Shown one piece after another: positions 12,416-23,740 of a DNA stretch of 64,000 bases. The position numbers and the translations under genes were made by a program. Location: contig NC_087092.1 of assembly GCF_963855985.1 (NCBI RefSeq), forward strand, positions 5,890,001 to 5,954,000, written 5' to 3'. Below the pieces are notes generated by a model that did no database searches, was not told the DNA's origin, and saw only the letters and a program-made list of their open reading frames with translations. Origin of the DNA: Ostrinia nubilalis (Eukaryota; Arthropoda; Insecta; Lepidoptera; Crambidae). The stretch's first letter is position 1. Each line of letters opens with the position of its first letter.

Positions 12416-12486
12416 GTGCGGGAATCGAATCCGCGAACTCCGGCATATATTACGAACGTTACAAACCACTACACCAAACGGCCGAC
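12416..12486 (-). repeat. tRNA-like SINE head inside hAT-like copy 1
   Basis: Read on the minus strand, it has TCGGCCGTTTGGTGTAGTGG, resembling a pol III box A, and GGATTCGATTCCCGC, resembling box B. The same arrangement is clearer in the SINE at 40600-40887. Copy 2 keeps the box B half at 34539-34590 in the same position, so the SINE entered before the two copies separated. Confidence 0.65.
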
Positions 12487-12944
12487 ACACTGAGTGAAAA
12501 CCTCGCAAGTTCCTTAACTTTGGTAAATTATCCAGAAGGCTGGAAAGCCTGTAGGAAAGGACGTTTATCCCCTTGCTTAAGTATGACCCATGTAATATAA
12601 TATACTCGACTCTCAATTTTGGCAGAAACCATACCAACCATAACAAATAGGTACACCGAGTGTATTGCTGTACAATAAGATAATGTGTGGAAAAGAAAAA
12701 ATACTGTATGACTGCTTTCGTTGGGGCTTTGACCGGGTTTCGTTTATAGGACTACTCTATTAAATAAAAAAAACACCTTCCACACAACTACTACCTGCTG
12801 ATGGATAGACAGACAGTTTCAAGTCAATCTGTGACAAGATCTCTTTTTAGCTGCAGAGCTTGAGTATCCCAGTACTCCGTAATTGGTCCGGTCCACCACA
12901 ACATATTACTAGTAAAGTAGCCCAATCACCAGAAACAACTGTGA

Positions 12945-13165
12945 CCTTCCTCAGATGTAACAGTGATCTTAAAGCCACTAGACTAAACTGTTGCACACTC
13001 AGCTAGATGCGACTAATGCTTGGCTGACCAAGTGGCGCATAAAAGCAAACTCCGAAGTTTCACCATATCACATTTAGGGCATGAAACTTATCCTCCGGCC
13101 AATCTAAACCTCAGCACATTGCCGCAATCCTGCGTTAAAGACCTGGACCGTATGATGACATAGAA
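12945..13165 (+). pseudogene. Jockey-type reverse transcriptase relic
   Basis: A degraded DVTVIL stretch at about 12953-12970 sits where the FADDTAI catalytic motif of RT should be. It is followed in frame from 12988 by AWLTKWRIKANS, a hallmark of Jockey-group RTs, and then by a VKDL-type remnant near 13138. Frameshifts and the lost second catalytic aspartate mean it is not functional. It is present only in copy 1. Confidence 0.6.
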
Positions 13166-13210
13166 AAACCATAATTGTAAAAACGATAAAACCGATCCGG
13201 ACATAATATT

Positions 13211-13411
13211 ATGGCATCTAATTGTGTTCGAAAACCAGCTAATTCAACGTTAACGATGTGCCTCCAAAGAGCTCCAAAATATCTGCTTACTATTACTTTC
13301 ATCGGTGCATTGGTAGTATTGGTACACTTACATTTGAGAAATCCACGAGAACCTGAAAATAGGCATAGTAAAAAGTTTACTCAAACCCGCTATCCAAATA
13401 TCAAAGTATGA
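13211..13411 (+). CDS. Small open frame with one membrane segment, possible captured exon
   Basis: The frame has 66 codons. Residues 1-24 are basic and polar, followed by a hydrophobic stretch (YLLTITFIGALVVLVHL, about residues 25-41), then a positively charged tail. This layout is that of the first exon of a type II Golgi or ER membrane protein. Near the stop, AAA|GTATGA could serve as a splice donor, but nothing downstream confirms it. It lies in the private region of copy 1, between the Jockey relic and the RNase H cargo. I recognise no family, and a chance frame remains quite possible. Confidence 0.25.
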   Translation: MASNCVRKPANSTLTMCLQRAPKYLLTITFIGALVVLVHLHLRNPREPENRHSKKFTQTRYPNIKV

Positions 13412-13734
13412 TCAAGAGATACATAATTGTAGGATTGTAATATCTATGACGTAAATACTCCATTGTCTTAAACTCTTTGGATGTACGAACGAGTGTGAGC
13501 GAGACGAACGTATGGAGAGTGAGTGAGAAGGAAGGAAAGGGGTCATGGCGGCAAGACGGTTATGAGTAAAGTGTGGCTCTGTATTTTATAAAAGAAGATT
13601 AAACATATTATTGGAAGAAACTGATTTTCCTTGCGAAGCCCCGTCCCTACAAATTTTGGGGGCCCCTCCAAAAATAATACTTTATGAGCATTGTCTGGTG
13701 GCCTAGAATTAGGCTACAGACATGCAGAACGGTA

Positions 13735-14680
13735 CTCGGAAAACTGCAAAGAACTGAATGCCTATCAATAACGAGTGCGTTTAGGACTACGCCAACTAAG
13801 CATTGGAAATTATTCTGGGACTGCCTCCACTGTACTTGGCGCTAGACGTAGACGCAAGGAAGGCGCTGCACTGATTGAAGGGGACGGGACTCTGGAGTAC
13901 ATCCAAACCTTGCACCAAACACACAAGGATGGGGAGCGATCCTCAATTAGATGTAATAATGGACATGGGATGTGACAATGATGAGACAATTCAGTCTATC
14001 AAAGATTTTAAAGTGTCTAGATACCAACAAGTGAAATCTGGAAAAGGGAACCATAAGATTTTGGTCAGTATACCGTAAGTATACCAGGTATACTGATGGC
14101 TCCAAGATGGACTAAGGATATGGAGCGGGCGTCTACACCAAACGATCCAAGCACAGTAAAAGGTTAGGGGGGTTTGCAACAGAATTTCAAGCTGAAACCT
14201 ATGTTATAATCATGTGTGATACCTATTGATCCAGAGCCGATAGTGGCCTTATCTATTAACACCGCACACATGACCATGAGGCAATGTGTAACTAGGAGGC
14301 ATAGAGCTGAATGAGTAAGCCCAACGGTATGAGCCATTCTAAATTATTCTTAAAGGGAAACATGTAATCATGAGAAAATGTAATCATATTCAATAGAAAC
14401 AGAAGGCAAGCCCGTGTGATCACGGGTGCGTTAACAGGACACTACACTACGAACCATATGCTCCACAAGATGGGCTTAACGACAGCCGTCGAGCATGTGG
14501 AGAACATGTAAAGTCCATAAAATACCTACTGTGCGTATGCGACGCGCTAGCGAGAACTAGGATGGGTCTCCTGGGGTCGGCATATCCGGCACCAGAAGAC
14601 TATAGGTCCCTCTCACCCAAACACTTGATTCGCTTTATGGATAGGATTTTTTCGGATGAGACGGGGAATAAAGGTATGTG
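13735..14680 (+). pseudogene. LINE linker, RNase H and C-terminal remnant (cargo of copy 1)
   Basis: In shifting frames the region encodes, in order, a linker resembling the ITSAFRTTPTKALE motif between RT and RNase H (about 13765-13870), the RNase H start YTDGSKM at 14089 followed by an in-frame stop, a GAGVY stretch, a LTGHYT remnant near 14430, and a C-terminal CVCDALARTRMGLLGSAYP-type segment at about 14535-14590. This order is standard for RNase-H-bearing non-LTR elements (I/R1/LOA group). Several stops and indels show it is dead. The same segment is in copy 2. Confidence 0.75.
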
Positions 14681-15281
14681 TGAACACAAAAGATCCCAAT
14701 GGGTCGACGTGCACTGCGTTCATGCGCGTCCCTGAACAAGATAAGATAAATGATCAAGAGAGCTGATATTATGCTAATTTACTAGGAAACGGAGCAGTGG
14801 CTCTACCTCGTTAAACCACAACCAATTTCAAATCACCTGATTATAGTCTTGACGACAGACTCTAAACAAACCGATTTTTAAAAAGAAATAACACTGGTCA
14901 ATAAGTCAAGGTCAAAGGTCAAGGTCACGCCGCCGACGCCGCCGCCGCCGAAGTCAAAAAGTCGGCGCGCCGCCGCCGGCTAATTCTATATCGGCGCCCA
15001 CCTCTATCACAAACATTACAATGACACAAGTTATTAAGCACATTACAAATTCATAAAACACAGTTGTTTGTGTGAGACTGATGCCTGTGATAGGTATTTG
15101 CATACCTGTAGTACAGGTCATCAGGCTCCCACCACCCCAGATATTGGCACAATTTAGAATTAATTTAAGAACCGATAGTATATTACTATGACTCAGACAT
15201 GGTAGTGATGTATGGCAACGTATTAACTATTAATTAACCTAATTTATCTAATCAGAAAAGGAACACTAGGATTTGTTATTG

Positions 15282-15282
<1 letters not shown>

Positions 15283-15374
<92 letters not shown>

Positions 15375-15380
15375 TGTGTA
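15283..15380. repeat. (GT)n microsatellite
   Basis: Nearly uninterrupted GT dinucleotides, about 48 units, with TATG interruptions at the right end. It lies directly downstream of the stop codon of the minus-strand LINE A frame, within that element's 3' UTR. Confidence 0.98.
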
Positions 15381-15395
15381 TATGTATGAGCATCG

Positions 15396-15919
15396 TTAAG
15401 TGAGCGTGTGAAAGTACTTTTCAGTTTGTTCATAACTTTTAGTTAAAAGGAAGCATCGTAAGCTTTTTTTCAATTCAAAAAATGTCAGTTGGTATAACGG
15501 AAGTTCGGCGTTAATTTTATTATATAAAGAGGGTCCCAGATAGAAAAAGAATCTCTTGGTGAAAGAGTAGGCAGTTGAAGGAACAGTATAAATTTTGTCC
15601 TTACGGCGTTTATCTATCTGTACATGGGGAGTTACTTTGTGTTGAAGACGAATGACATCAAGTATGAATAATTGGCGCACAGTCAAAACTTTGCATATCT
15701 GGTAAAGTTCTTGTGTCGGAAAGAGCATATGGCGAAAAGTGGCTACTTTAAGAATCGCCCGTTGAGCCACTTCAAGCGGCTTCAGAGTAGACTTCGGGAC
15801 ACCTCCCCAACAGGAAATACAGTACGTAAGTATCGAGCGACACAGTGCATAGTAAACGTTCTGTAGGATTGTGGGGTTCGCTACATGCCTAAGGGTTTTA
15901 AAGACAAAGATAAGTTTAA
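15396..15919 (-). pseudogene. LINE A reverse transcriptase C-terminus (truncated)
   Basis: The minus-strand frame encodes the thumb and post-RT part of a non-LTR polyprotein: ALCRSILTYCISCWGG, then LEVAQRAILKVATFRH, then ELYQICKVLTVRQLFIL. These are hallmarks of the CR1/Jockey branch of LINEs, and I favour a CR1-like group. The catalytic RT motifs and any endonuclease are absent because the copy is 5'-truncated. The open frame runs on to 15947 only because it reads into the split MITE. The frame is intact through this part, suggesting a relatively recent insertion. Confidence 0.75.
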
Positions 15920-15927
15920 AGACAATA

Positions 15928-16009
15928 GAGCTCTGTGATTGGTTCATGTGTCAGCCTGTGCGTCCATGCGCACTGTGAGACCTCACAGTAACGTTTGTGA
16001 ATACGGGCG
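15928..16009. mobile_element. Right part of the split MITE (family C, copy 1)
   Basis: It continues at GAGCTCTGTGATTGGTTC and ends in GTTTGTGAATACGGGCG, the terminal inverted repeat. Compared with the intact 146-bp copy at 29447 it is collinear, apart from about 10 bp lost near the insertion site. It is followed by TCA, where the left side has TTA, so the 3-bp duplication has probably mutated. Confidence 0.85.
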
Positions 16010-16012
16010 TCA

Positions 16013-17783
16013 GACCTTTTGGGTGGGTATGAAATTCTTGCAAAAATGGCTCTACGTTTGACATGATACATGAACTTCAGCACAAAGCCAGTCAAAGGCT
16101 ACTTACAAACGCTAATCATTATCATTTTGTAGTAAATAGAAATGTTTCCTAGTAGTCAACATAGTAGGTAGGGATATCTTTAGAACTGTACCTAGCAGTC
16201 AGATACTTAAGTAAAGTATAAGTATTAGTCAGGTATCAGAAAATAGATCCTTTCTTGTTATTTTAAGCCCTTATAATGGAATGTGGAACTGTCTTTTGAT
16301 ACGCAAAGTAATAAAATGTAGAGACTGGAGGAAGATTGAAGATTCTCAAACAATCGGAGGTTCGAATCTAAGCTTGAATTTAAACATAATTTTTAAAATA
16401 AGCCTAAAACGGATTGTGCAAGAATATTACATATTCCACCAGACTAAAACATGAATAAAGACGGTGTGATCACTTCAAATAGAAAATTAAAATGTCAAGA
16501 TAAAGTAAAAACACTCCGAAGAAGCTCGGAAAATCGATAGGACAAACGAAGATCGTCTGCCCAAATCTTCATAAATTATGGATACATGTTTCTATTTCTA
16601 GATACAAGCTCCTCAAAACAAGATACATACCTAGCACTTATCTCCTTGCCCGTTAATTTATTTATGGAAAATCCCCCATTGTACCTGTCATCCACATTCT
16701 TACAGACGCTCAACCCAATCGCCCTCTGCCCGGGAATCACCCACACAAGCACAATGCCCTGTCGCTACAGGGTATTTTCGGAAAATACCAACATACATTA
16801 ACTCCAAATTGCCTAAAGCGCTGCAAGATCTGTAAAGCACAAATCGTCTCATGACTGAAATTTTTACGCAGCGTTGACAGCGCTTGAATACCGAATCCAA
16901 GTACGTATCAAATGTGTGCGTGGAACGATTTTTATTCTGTAATAAAGCGACGTCAGCGCTTTTTTATTTCTGCAGTCTGGTTATAAGACTGATGCTTCCA
17001 AGCGCTGAAAGCGCTGGCCGCACAAAAAGGAAGATCAATAGCGGTCGTGCGCTGTTGCCGCACTGCCTACCCTTCAAAGCAAAGCCGGGTCTTTGTACTC
17101 AAAGTACTCTGGGACAGAAGGGCGGGCTTAACCTGGAGTTAACACGTCACAATTTATTAAATTGACATAAAATTACCATGCATTACTATAAACAGATACA
17201 GGCGCCATGGCACTGTGACGTCGGTATTCAGTCTCAAACAAGACACATCGGAGGTTTTGAGCTAGTTTCAGAACGATTTATTTTCCGTAGAGGCGGCACT
17301 AGCTTGGAGTGCCTATATTGGGAAATGTTTTCATACACTGAAAATGGAAACAATTTTCTTTTATTGTCTAACTCGGGGAAATGAATACCAACTTTTAATA
17401 TTAAAACAAAAGCTGTCGACGTTGTTACGATGTTATTTTTAATTTGGGAAAGTTTGGAAATTAGGCAGAATTACTCCGAGGTGAGATAAAGAGAAAGTTT
17501 ATTCTAACGTAGGTATCGTTAATTTCACGTTAAGTTGTTCTTACGAAAAGATGACTAGGTAGGTATTTAAACCAAAGCCTCCTTAACTTTGTTCGAAACT
17601 ACCTCTACATTACCAGTATGAAGTAATTATGAATGACGTTAGCTCGTCTTGAAATCGTCGACGACACGCAGAGTGTCATTTGTTTTCGATTTGAAATCGA
17701 GATTGCATCCCAAAACTTACAAAACAGTTGATTATGTATTTAATAGGTACATGTAAAAGACTTTTACAGGTATTAAATAGGTA
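16013..17783. other. No gene seen
   Basis: Several short open frames occur between 16586 and 17384, but none has recognisable domains, splice context or consistent composition. I see no repeat structure. Confidence 0.35.
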
Positions 17784-18004
17784 CGTAGAGACGATAGCCG
17801 TTGGAGCAGAAAAGTTCTCGAGTGGCGACCACGGGCCGGAAGACGTAGCGTGGACAGGCCTCCCACAAGGTGGACCGACGATCTGGTGAAGGTCGCGGGA
17901 AGAGCCTGGATGCGGGCAGCGCAGGACTGGTTTTTTTGGAAATCCTTGGGGAGGCTTTTGTCCAACAGTGGACGTCATTTGGCTGAAACGAAGGAACGAA
18001 AAGA
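17784..18004 (+). mobile_element. RTE-clade LINE 3' end
   Basis: The region encodes, with one frameshift, the last part of an RTE polyprotein: a VLEW-type segment, then PPTRWTDDLVKVAGRAWMRA, then a WTSFG-like end. The nucleotide end TGGCTGAAACGAAGGAACGAA is the family's ACGA-type tail. It is closely related to the minus-strand copy at 58744-59050. It is 5'-truncated and inactive. Confidence 0.85.
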
Positions 18005-19792
18005 CTTTAGCGAACTCTATTATGTAGATAGAAACCCAAAGGCGGGAAGGATTTATCTTCTCATATAAAATATTTTGTTTAGGTGAGTAAGTGAATGAAG
18101 AACTCTTATTAAAGCGAGTGATAGAGTCCTTCCGCATTATGAACTTAGATTAGATTAGGCTGTGTGTGAGGATATAACTATTAAATAAAGTCAATTCCGT
18201 TGCGATTCATACAAATAAAAGACGTGGCAAAGTTGAAACTAGGTAACAACTTAAAAACTACAATCGGGATAGATTCATTCACAAAAGGCCTTTCATTCGA
18301 TAACTTTCGTTTACGGGATTCCTTTACGTAAGACTTATGGAAACTCCTACCTAAATGGGAACTAAGAAATGGGACTAAAAAGGTATCTACGTTGGTAAAA
18401 TTGATAATGAAGTGATATTTCTTTTAACCGCAGAGTAGAGTATAGGTACCTGTAATGTTTTTGATTGTGAATTGAAAATTATAGTCTTGTGAACTATGAC
18501 TATGACTACATAATGATGAAGAAATGAAATTCCGTTACAATTAATCGTATCATTCAATCGTATTATTCGTGTTCTTTCGTAAACGAAATCAAACTAAAAT
18601 GTTACAAACAAGTCTCCTGGATTTTAAGATAATGAAGGTATCTCATTATCTTAAAATTAATAAATAAACATGAAACTTAAAGCGCTGTAGAGCCTATTAA
18701 AAAGCGGCATAGGTCTCTAAAATTGTTACGGCCATGCGTTAAGAATATTTAATATACCCGTACCAATTAAAATATCGGCTCCGGAAGACACACTCACAAC
18801 AAATCATATTAAGTCCTTTGAAACCGGCCGGCGACAAAGCGTGAAAAGTAAGTAGTTAAACAAAAGTTACAAGGTAAGAATGTTTTTTTCACTTTATGTA
18901 AACCTTTTGAAGATTGAATTAAGCAAATAGATTGAACAAAGCTTATATTTTGACTGTTAAATAAAATAAAAAAGATCGCATTTAAGACCATTAGAAGCCT
19001 ATAGGTAATTTTCAGTTATTGGCAATAAAGACCACTTGACTCTTTTCACAAATATTTTTTATAATTAAAAATGTGTAAAAGTAACTTACGAAAAGCAAGC
19101 CCGCTTTTAAAAGGTAATTTGATTTCTGTTTGATTAAAAAAATCATCCAATCACTTTACTTTAAAAACTGGACTATAATTGGGTATTTCTCATCGCCACG
19201 GTTCTCATCGTCACCTTCGTGGCAAATTTTATATTTAACTTATTTTAACTTTTTGTAAACAAAAATTGTAGCGCTTCACAGTGGCAGCTGAAACAGCAAT
19301 TCTGTTGTAAAACTAAACATAGAACAGACTGTTACAAATATTCTACAAATTAAAATAAAACCGCAATTTGCTTTACTTTCTCGTATAGGTAATAATAATA
19401 TGTAATTAATGGCTAGATTACACCGGTCAACAAAAATAATTTTTTTTTTTGCGCATGGATTTTACTTATTATATTCTGATTATATAAGCAAATGCATATA
19501 AAAAAGTGCGATTACAAATCGAAAATATTTGCTTTTTAAGAAGTTATAGCGATTTGAATTTTCCATCTTCATAGTAGAATGTCTTTCAAGATGCACGTCA
19601 CATTCTCATTGGGATATATTTATAAATAATTATGGGGGCTTATTCGCAAGAACAAGGGGCACGCTTTCATCAAAATATAGTGGGATTTGAGAAACGACGT
19701 TACCAAGGCCAGTATACTGAAAGCATGATAGGGTTAGATTTTTATGAAAAAAATCTTCTATGGAACATGACAGGAAATTAGAACTTTTCATT
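18005..19792. other. No gene seen; one short hairpin
   Basis: AT-rich DNA without supported features, apart from the perfect hairpin at 18621-18657. Confidence 0.4.
18621..18657. repeat. 15-bp perfect hairpin, 7-nt loop
   Basis: ATTTTAAGATAATGA (18621-18635) and its exact reverse complement (18643-18657). No flanking target duplication is visible. Confidence 0.8.
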
Positions 19793-20862
19793 TTTAGGGT
19801 TCCGTACCTCAAAAGGAAAAAACGGAACCCTTATAGGATCACTTTGTTGTCCGTCCGTCCTTCTGTCAAGACCCTTTATCTCAAGAACGCGTGAACGTAT
19901 CAAGCTGAAATTCACATGAAATACTCAGGTCTATTGTCCCTTTAAGCTGTGAAAATATCAAACTTCTAAGCCAAGCCAATCAAAAGATACAGCCGATTAT
20001 GTCGATATTTTCAACAAATTTTCGACACTCGCAAAGGAATCAAAACCTACAGGATACTTCCCGTAAACTCAGAATCTTGAAATTTGGCATAAAGCATTGT
20101 CATATAATGCAAATATAGGAAAAATTGCGAAAATTACATTTTTTTAGTTATATAATATAATAAAAATATTTTAATAAAATGAAACTTACTACCTTATTTC
20201 TCACGACCGAATAAAGGTATCAAATTGAAACTTATACCAAATACCTAGATCTATTGTCCCTTTAAGAAATAAAAAAATCAAACTTCTAAGTTAACGCGAT
20301 CAAAAGATACAGCAGTTTATACCGACACCTTAGACGAATTTCCGTCACACGCTAGGGAATCAAAACCTACAAGGTACTTCCTGTGAACTCAGAATCTTGA
20401 AATTCGGCACGAAGCAACGTTATATAGTACAGATAAAGGAAAAATTGCGAAAATGATAAATTTGAAGTTATATAAAATTTAAAATATTATTTTTGCTTAC
20501 ATGACATAAAATATTTTTTTAATAATTATAAACTTACTACCTACCCTTTTTCACATGAACGCGTAGAGATAATAAAGTTGAAATTCATATCAAACACTTC
20601 TTAAATCTAATTGCCTCTAAACTGTGAGAAATTCTAAATCAACGCAAAAATTCAAAACGCTGAGGTAGGTACCTACCTATAATGCAAATATAGGAAAAAT
20701 AAATAAATAAAAAATAATCATACCGCATATTTTGAAATTCGCCACTACTCGCAACGGAATCAAGTAAGTAATTTGATTTAATACGTCATAAATTGTAAAC
20801 CGCTACGTTTGTACGGCGGAACCCTCGGTGTGCGAGCCCGACTCGCACTTGGCCGGTTTTTA
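19793..20862 (+). mobile_element. Dispersed lepidopteran repeat with internal ~320-bp tandem units
   Basis: It starts TTAGGGTTCCGTACC, shortly followed by an inverted GGAACCC, and ends GTGCGAGCCCGACTCGCACT followed by TGGCCGGTTTTT. I recognise these as the two ends of a family common in lepidopteran genomes. Inside, TCTATTGTCCCTTTAAG (19930 and 20250) and CTCAGAATCTTGAAAT (20068 and 20388) recur with a period of 320 bp, and a third diverged unit begins near 20520. A 7-bp stem (20830-20836 with 20842-20848) sits close to the right end. There is no coding capacity, and I do not assign a class. Confidence 0.7.
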
Positions 20863-22574
20863 ATACATATTTGGACTCTATTTTAATTTTTCTCTTGTGA
20901 GAATGAATCTTAAATGGATGTTTGTTATGTTTTAATAATTAGAAAGAATGAAAGAAAGAAAGAAAAAAAATATTTGGCAACAAATTAAATCATATCTATG
21001 TTCATGTTTCATACATTCATTGATATGATTTTTTCTATTTTTTACACATAAAAGCAAATTCAGAACAATTTTTTGTGGTTATTCTTGTTTCTAGGTTATA
21101 AAGCAATAAAAATAAGCTATGCATAACCCGTGCGCAAAAATACTGTAGACAGTTGTTATTAATGTTATTTTGTTACCCTCAATAGTGAGGAGATCTTACA
21201 AAATGGTAACCCTGATTTTCATTGTCATTCAAGAATATTTTCACTGTCTATGAGCCACACACATTGCGATAACATTCAACATTCAGGCGACATTGATTTG
21301 ACGGCAGCGGAGTGAAGTCTTGCGACTGTGCAAAATGATACACTATTCGTAGCGCGTATAGACATAGACGTTATTGCGATGCGTATTACCAGGTATTACC
21401 AGGCCTGTTCATCTCCGCGAGTTTGCATCGAAAACAAAACACGCGCGACTACCCCTCCTGAGGTACCTAATCGACAGGACAATCACGAGCGAGTATTGAC
21501 GCACGCACGTATTCTTCACCCATTTGCATTGTAAAGACAATAAACAATTTGTAAAAACGATGGTGTAATTAATACTCTGCAGTATTTTTAATTGCCTGAA
21601 TAATATTAGAAACACAAAATATAATTCAATCTTATTCATGTATTTCCTCCGCCATTTTCCGCAGTTTGGCACCTCATGTCACACATCATTTTACCGAAGT
21701 CAGCCCTATGTCTTCGGCGCAGTACCGATCACTGACGTTTGTCAACAAAATGGTGCTCGACTCTTGAGACAAGCTAAATTACACCATATTGTTAACGACA
21801 TTGAGCATATTTTTTTTTAAATACCTTCGCGAAGAAAATCTTCTGTACGAAGTACTTATTATTATTCTGTGGTATTACTATGTATACTATCGTATACACG
21901 TCGTATTACACGTAGGCGCACGCGCGCTACAGCTTCGGCCTTGCATTATTATAAGATCTTGTTCAGCCAATTTTTGAACTTCCTCCGCTAGGATATCCCC
22001 GTCGAATTCTATGTTTTATATAACCTATCAAAAGTTATGTTCCGCAATGTCAAAATTAATTTGCCGAAATTCGCTGCGCCAGCTATGTCAAATATTAGGT
22101 GTCAAACAGGATACGTTCAGAAATTAATATTACGATTTTAAAGATAAGATAAGACAACTTTTTACTGGCGAAGTTGCTGGGACGGCTAGAAACTATTTTT
22201 TTTCCAGCACATGAAGAAAATAATAAATGTATGAAAATGACAAATCTTCGAACGTGTATAATAACGTGCCAAATAATCATATAATTTTGGCACCATAATA
22301 ACTATTGCCGTTTTTGTTGTAAAGATCATGCAGCGCTACTTGCGGAGATTATTGGTAAGAAAACGCTATGTAGGCTCTATAATTATGATACTGAAGCCGT
22401 TTTAACGAACACGAAGTGCTAATACAATGCGGCGTATTTTCTTCCAGTCTTTATTCAGAACTTTAGTTGAATTAAAACCCCGGCTGAACGTGGTATAGCC
22501 GCATTAGAATACGGTGCTTTTTTGCATAATCGCAAGACTTCGTTCCGGTGTCGACCGAATGTTATCACGATGTA
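20863..22574. other. No gene seen
   Basis: No supported coding region. Short open frames at 21328-21977 overlap on both strands and show no domain. A GAAAGAAAGAAAG run at 20942-20966 is a simple repeat. Confidence 0.35.
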
Positions 22575-23316
22575 TAGCCTGACCAGGAACATAAAAACCC
22601 TGGCATAGAGGCGCGTCAATTGCATTTGATAGTGCAACACTGAGTACAGTCGTACCTGTGTTAAATTAATAGGCTAACTTTATGTATCAGGATTCAGGAT
22701 TACGGGCTAATTTGATATTTTCATGAATTAACGAAAAAATGTTATTATAGGTAACCTGGTTTAAATAAATTAAATGAAAACATCAATCGAGCTAGTAGGA
22801 TTTATTTTATTATTCATCAATAATCAAATTCAGAACTTGAATATTCAACTGCAATGTCTGCTCATGAACGCTTCAAACTCGGTATTTCTTTCCCAATTCC
22901 ATAAAATTCAACACTTAGAAAGTGACAAAAAACTTTAAAATAGGTAGTTGAAACAAACCACAGCTAATTTTCATAGTGGACTGTACTATACGATAAACAT
23001 GTCAGTCAATTTGACACCCTTGTCGGAAAAATTATTCAATGAAAATATTGTCCGAACCCTTAGTATTTCTCTTCGACAAATACTATAACACATTGTGAAC
23101 CACTTTTCTTTCACGACTATGAAAAGATTTTAGCAATTTAATTCACAAAATCAATTGCGCACATTTAAAATAAAGTTTGTTTACACTTTGACAGCAATAG
23201 TCTGACATGCAAGGTGACATGACAATGAAGTTTTCAGTTACTGTTGCCATTAAAAGAAATTAGTACCATTAGTTTTCCGCAACATGGCGAGGGTTTTTAT
23301 GTTCCTGGTCAGGCTA
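22575..23316. mobile_element. 742-bp element with 27-bp terminal inverted repeats
   Basis: TAGCCTGACCAGGAACATAA plus the next 7 bases at 22575-22601 is matched exactly by its reverse complement at 23290-23316. TA dinucleotides lie immediately outside both ends, as for Tc1/mariner-type targets. The interior has no recognisable transposase. The two termini could instead be two independent copies of a repeat facing each other, so the single-element reading is tentative. Confidence 0.55.
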
Positions 23317-23462
23317 TATGTGGCCCAGGGGTTACTGTAGCCGCTAAGGTTTGAAACTTCTTGCTTATAATATTGTAGTCTTTGGCATAGACTACGACGG
23401 TAGCCATGGAGATAGGAGTTTGTTATCTGTGTCAAATGTAAACAGTGAAAAGAAAACCCATA

Positions 23463-23740
23463 ATCGTGTTATTTTTATGCAATTAGTAGGTATTTTATAA
23501 AAGTGGAACCCCGAGTCATTTCCAAAACCCATTCTATTATTATATACGATTTGGCTTCGATATCTACAATACAATAGGAGTTTAAATCATGTGTAATCAT
23601 TTAAATCTAGATGTCAAGGATGGGAACAACCTATGATTCATGTTGTTTATTTACGTGCAATATGTGGGCATATTATAAAAGTGGAATGCCGAGTTGTATT
23701 TCTAAAACTTGTTCTATTATTTTACACTATTTGGCTGCGA
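23463..23740. repeat. Two diverged tandem copies, period about 175 bp
   Basis: The run TATTTTATAAAAGTGGAACC, continuing through TTCTATTATT to ATTTGGCT, near 23490-23555 recurs near 23666-23735 with moderate divergence in the same orientation. The DNA before each copy also aligns (CGTGTTATTT against CATGTTGTTT). Confidence 0.65.

Larger units (their letters stand above)
12282..15006. mobile_element. hAT-like composite element, copy 1 (2725 bp)
   Basis: The ends are TAGAGGTGGGCGCC at the left and its exact reverse complement GGCGCCCACCTCTA at the right. An exact 8-bp duplication, TCACAAAC, flanks it at 12274-12281 and 15007-15014. An 8-bp target and a TAGAGGTGGG-type terminus fit the hAT superfamily. 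Just inside each end is a block of CGC/GCC repeats with GGCGCGCC palindromes. The interior has no transposase; it has a tRNA-like SINE head, a Jockey-like RT relic, a small membrane-type frame and a decayed LINE linker/RNase H/C-terminal region. Against copy 2 (34405-36959), it shares both ends and the RNase H cargo but has about 1.3 kb of private sequence (roughly 12470-13735). Confidence 0.85.
11873..15919 (-). mobile_element. LINE A insertion, minus strand, interrupted by other elements
   Basis: AGACAATA at 11865-11872 and 15920-15927 is the target duplication. The element is read right to left: a reverse-transcriptase C-terminus (15919-15396), a 3' UTR with a long CA/GT microsatellite, and an AATAAAGACTATTTATTATT-type end at about 12245-12273. 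The 3' UTR is interrupted by the hAT-like element 12282-15006, and the terminal TAA-type tail holds LINE B. It is 5'-truncated and dead. Confidence 0.75.

Noticed and set aside
17676..18137. 153-codon and 77-codon minus-strand frames
   Set aside because: They are antisense to the RTE 3' end at 17784-18004, where the plus strand encodes the recognisable protein.
20830..20848. A bacterial-type rho-independent terminator (stem-loop plus T run)
   Set aside because: The stem and T-tract are part of the conserved end of a dispersed insect repeat; this is eukaryotic DNA.
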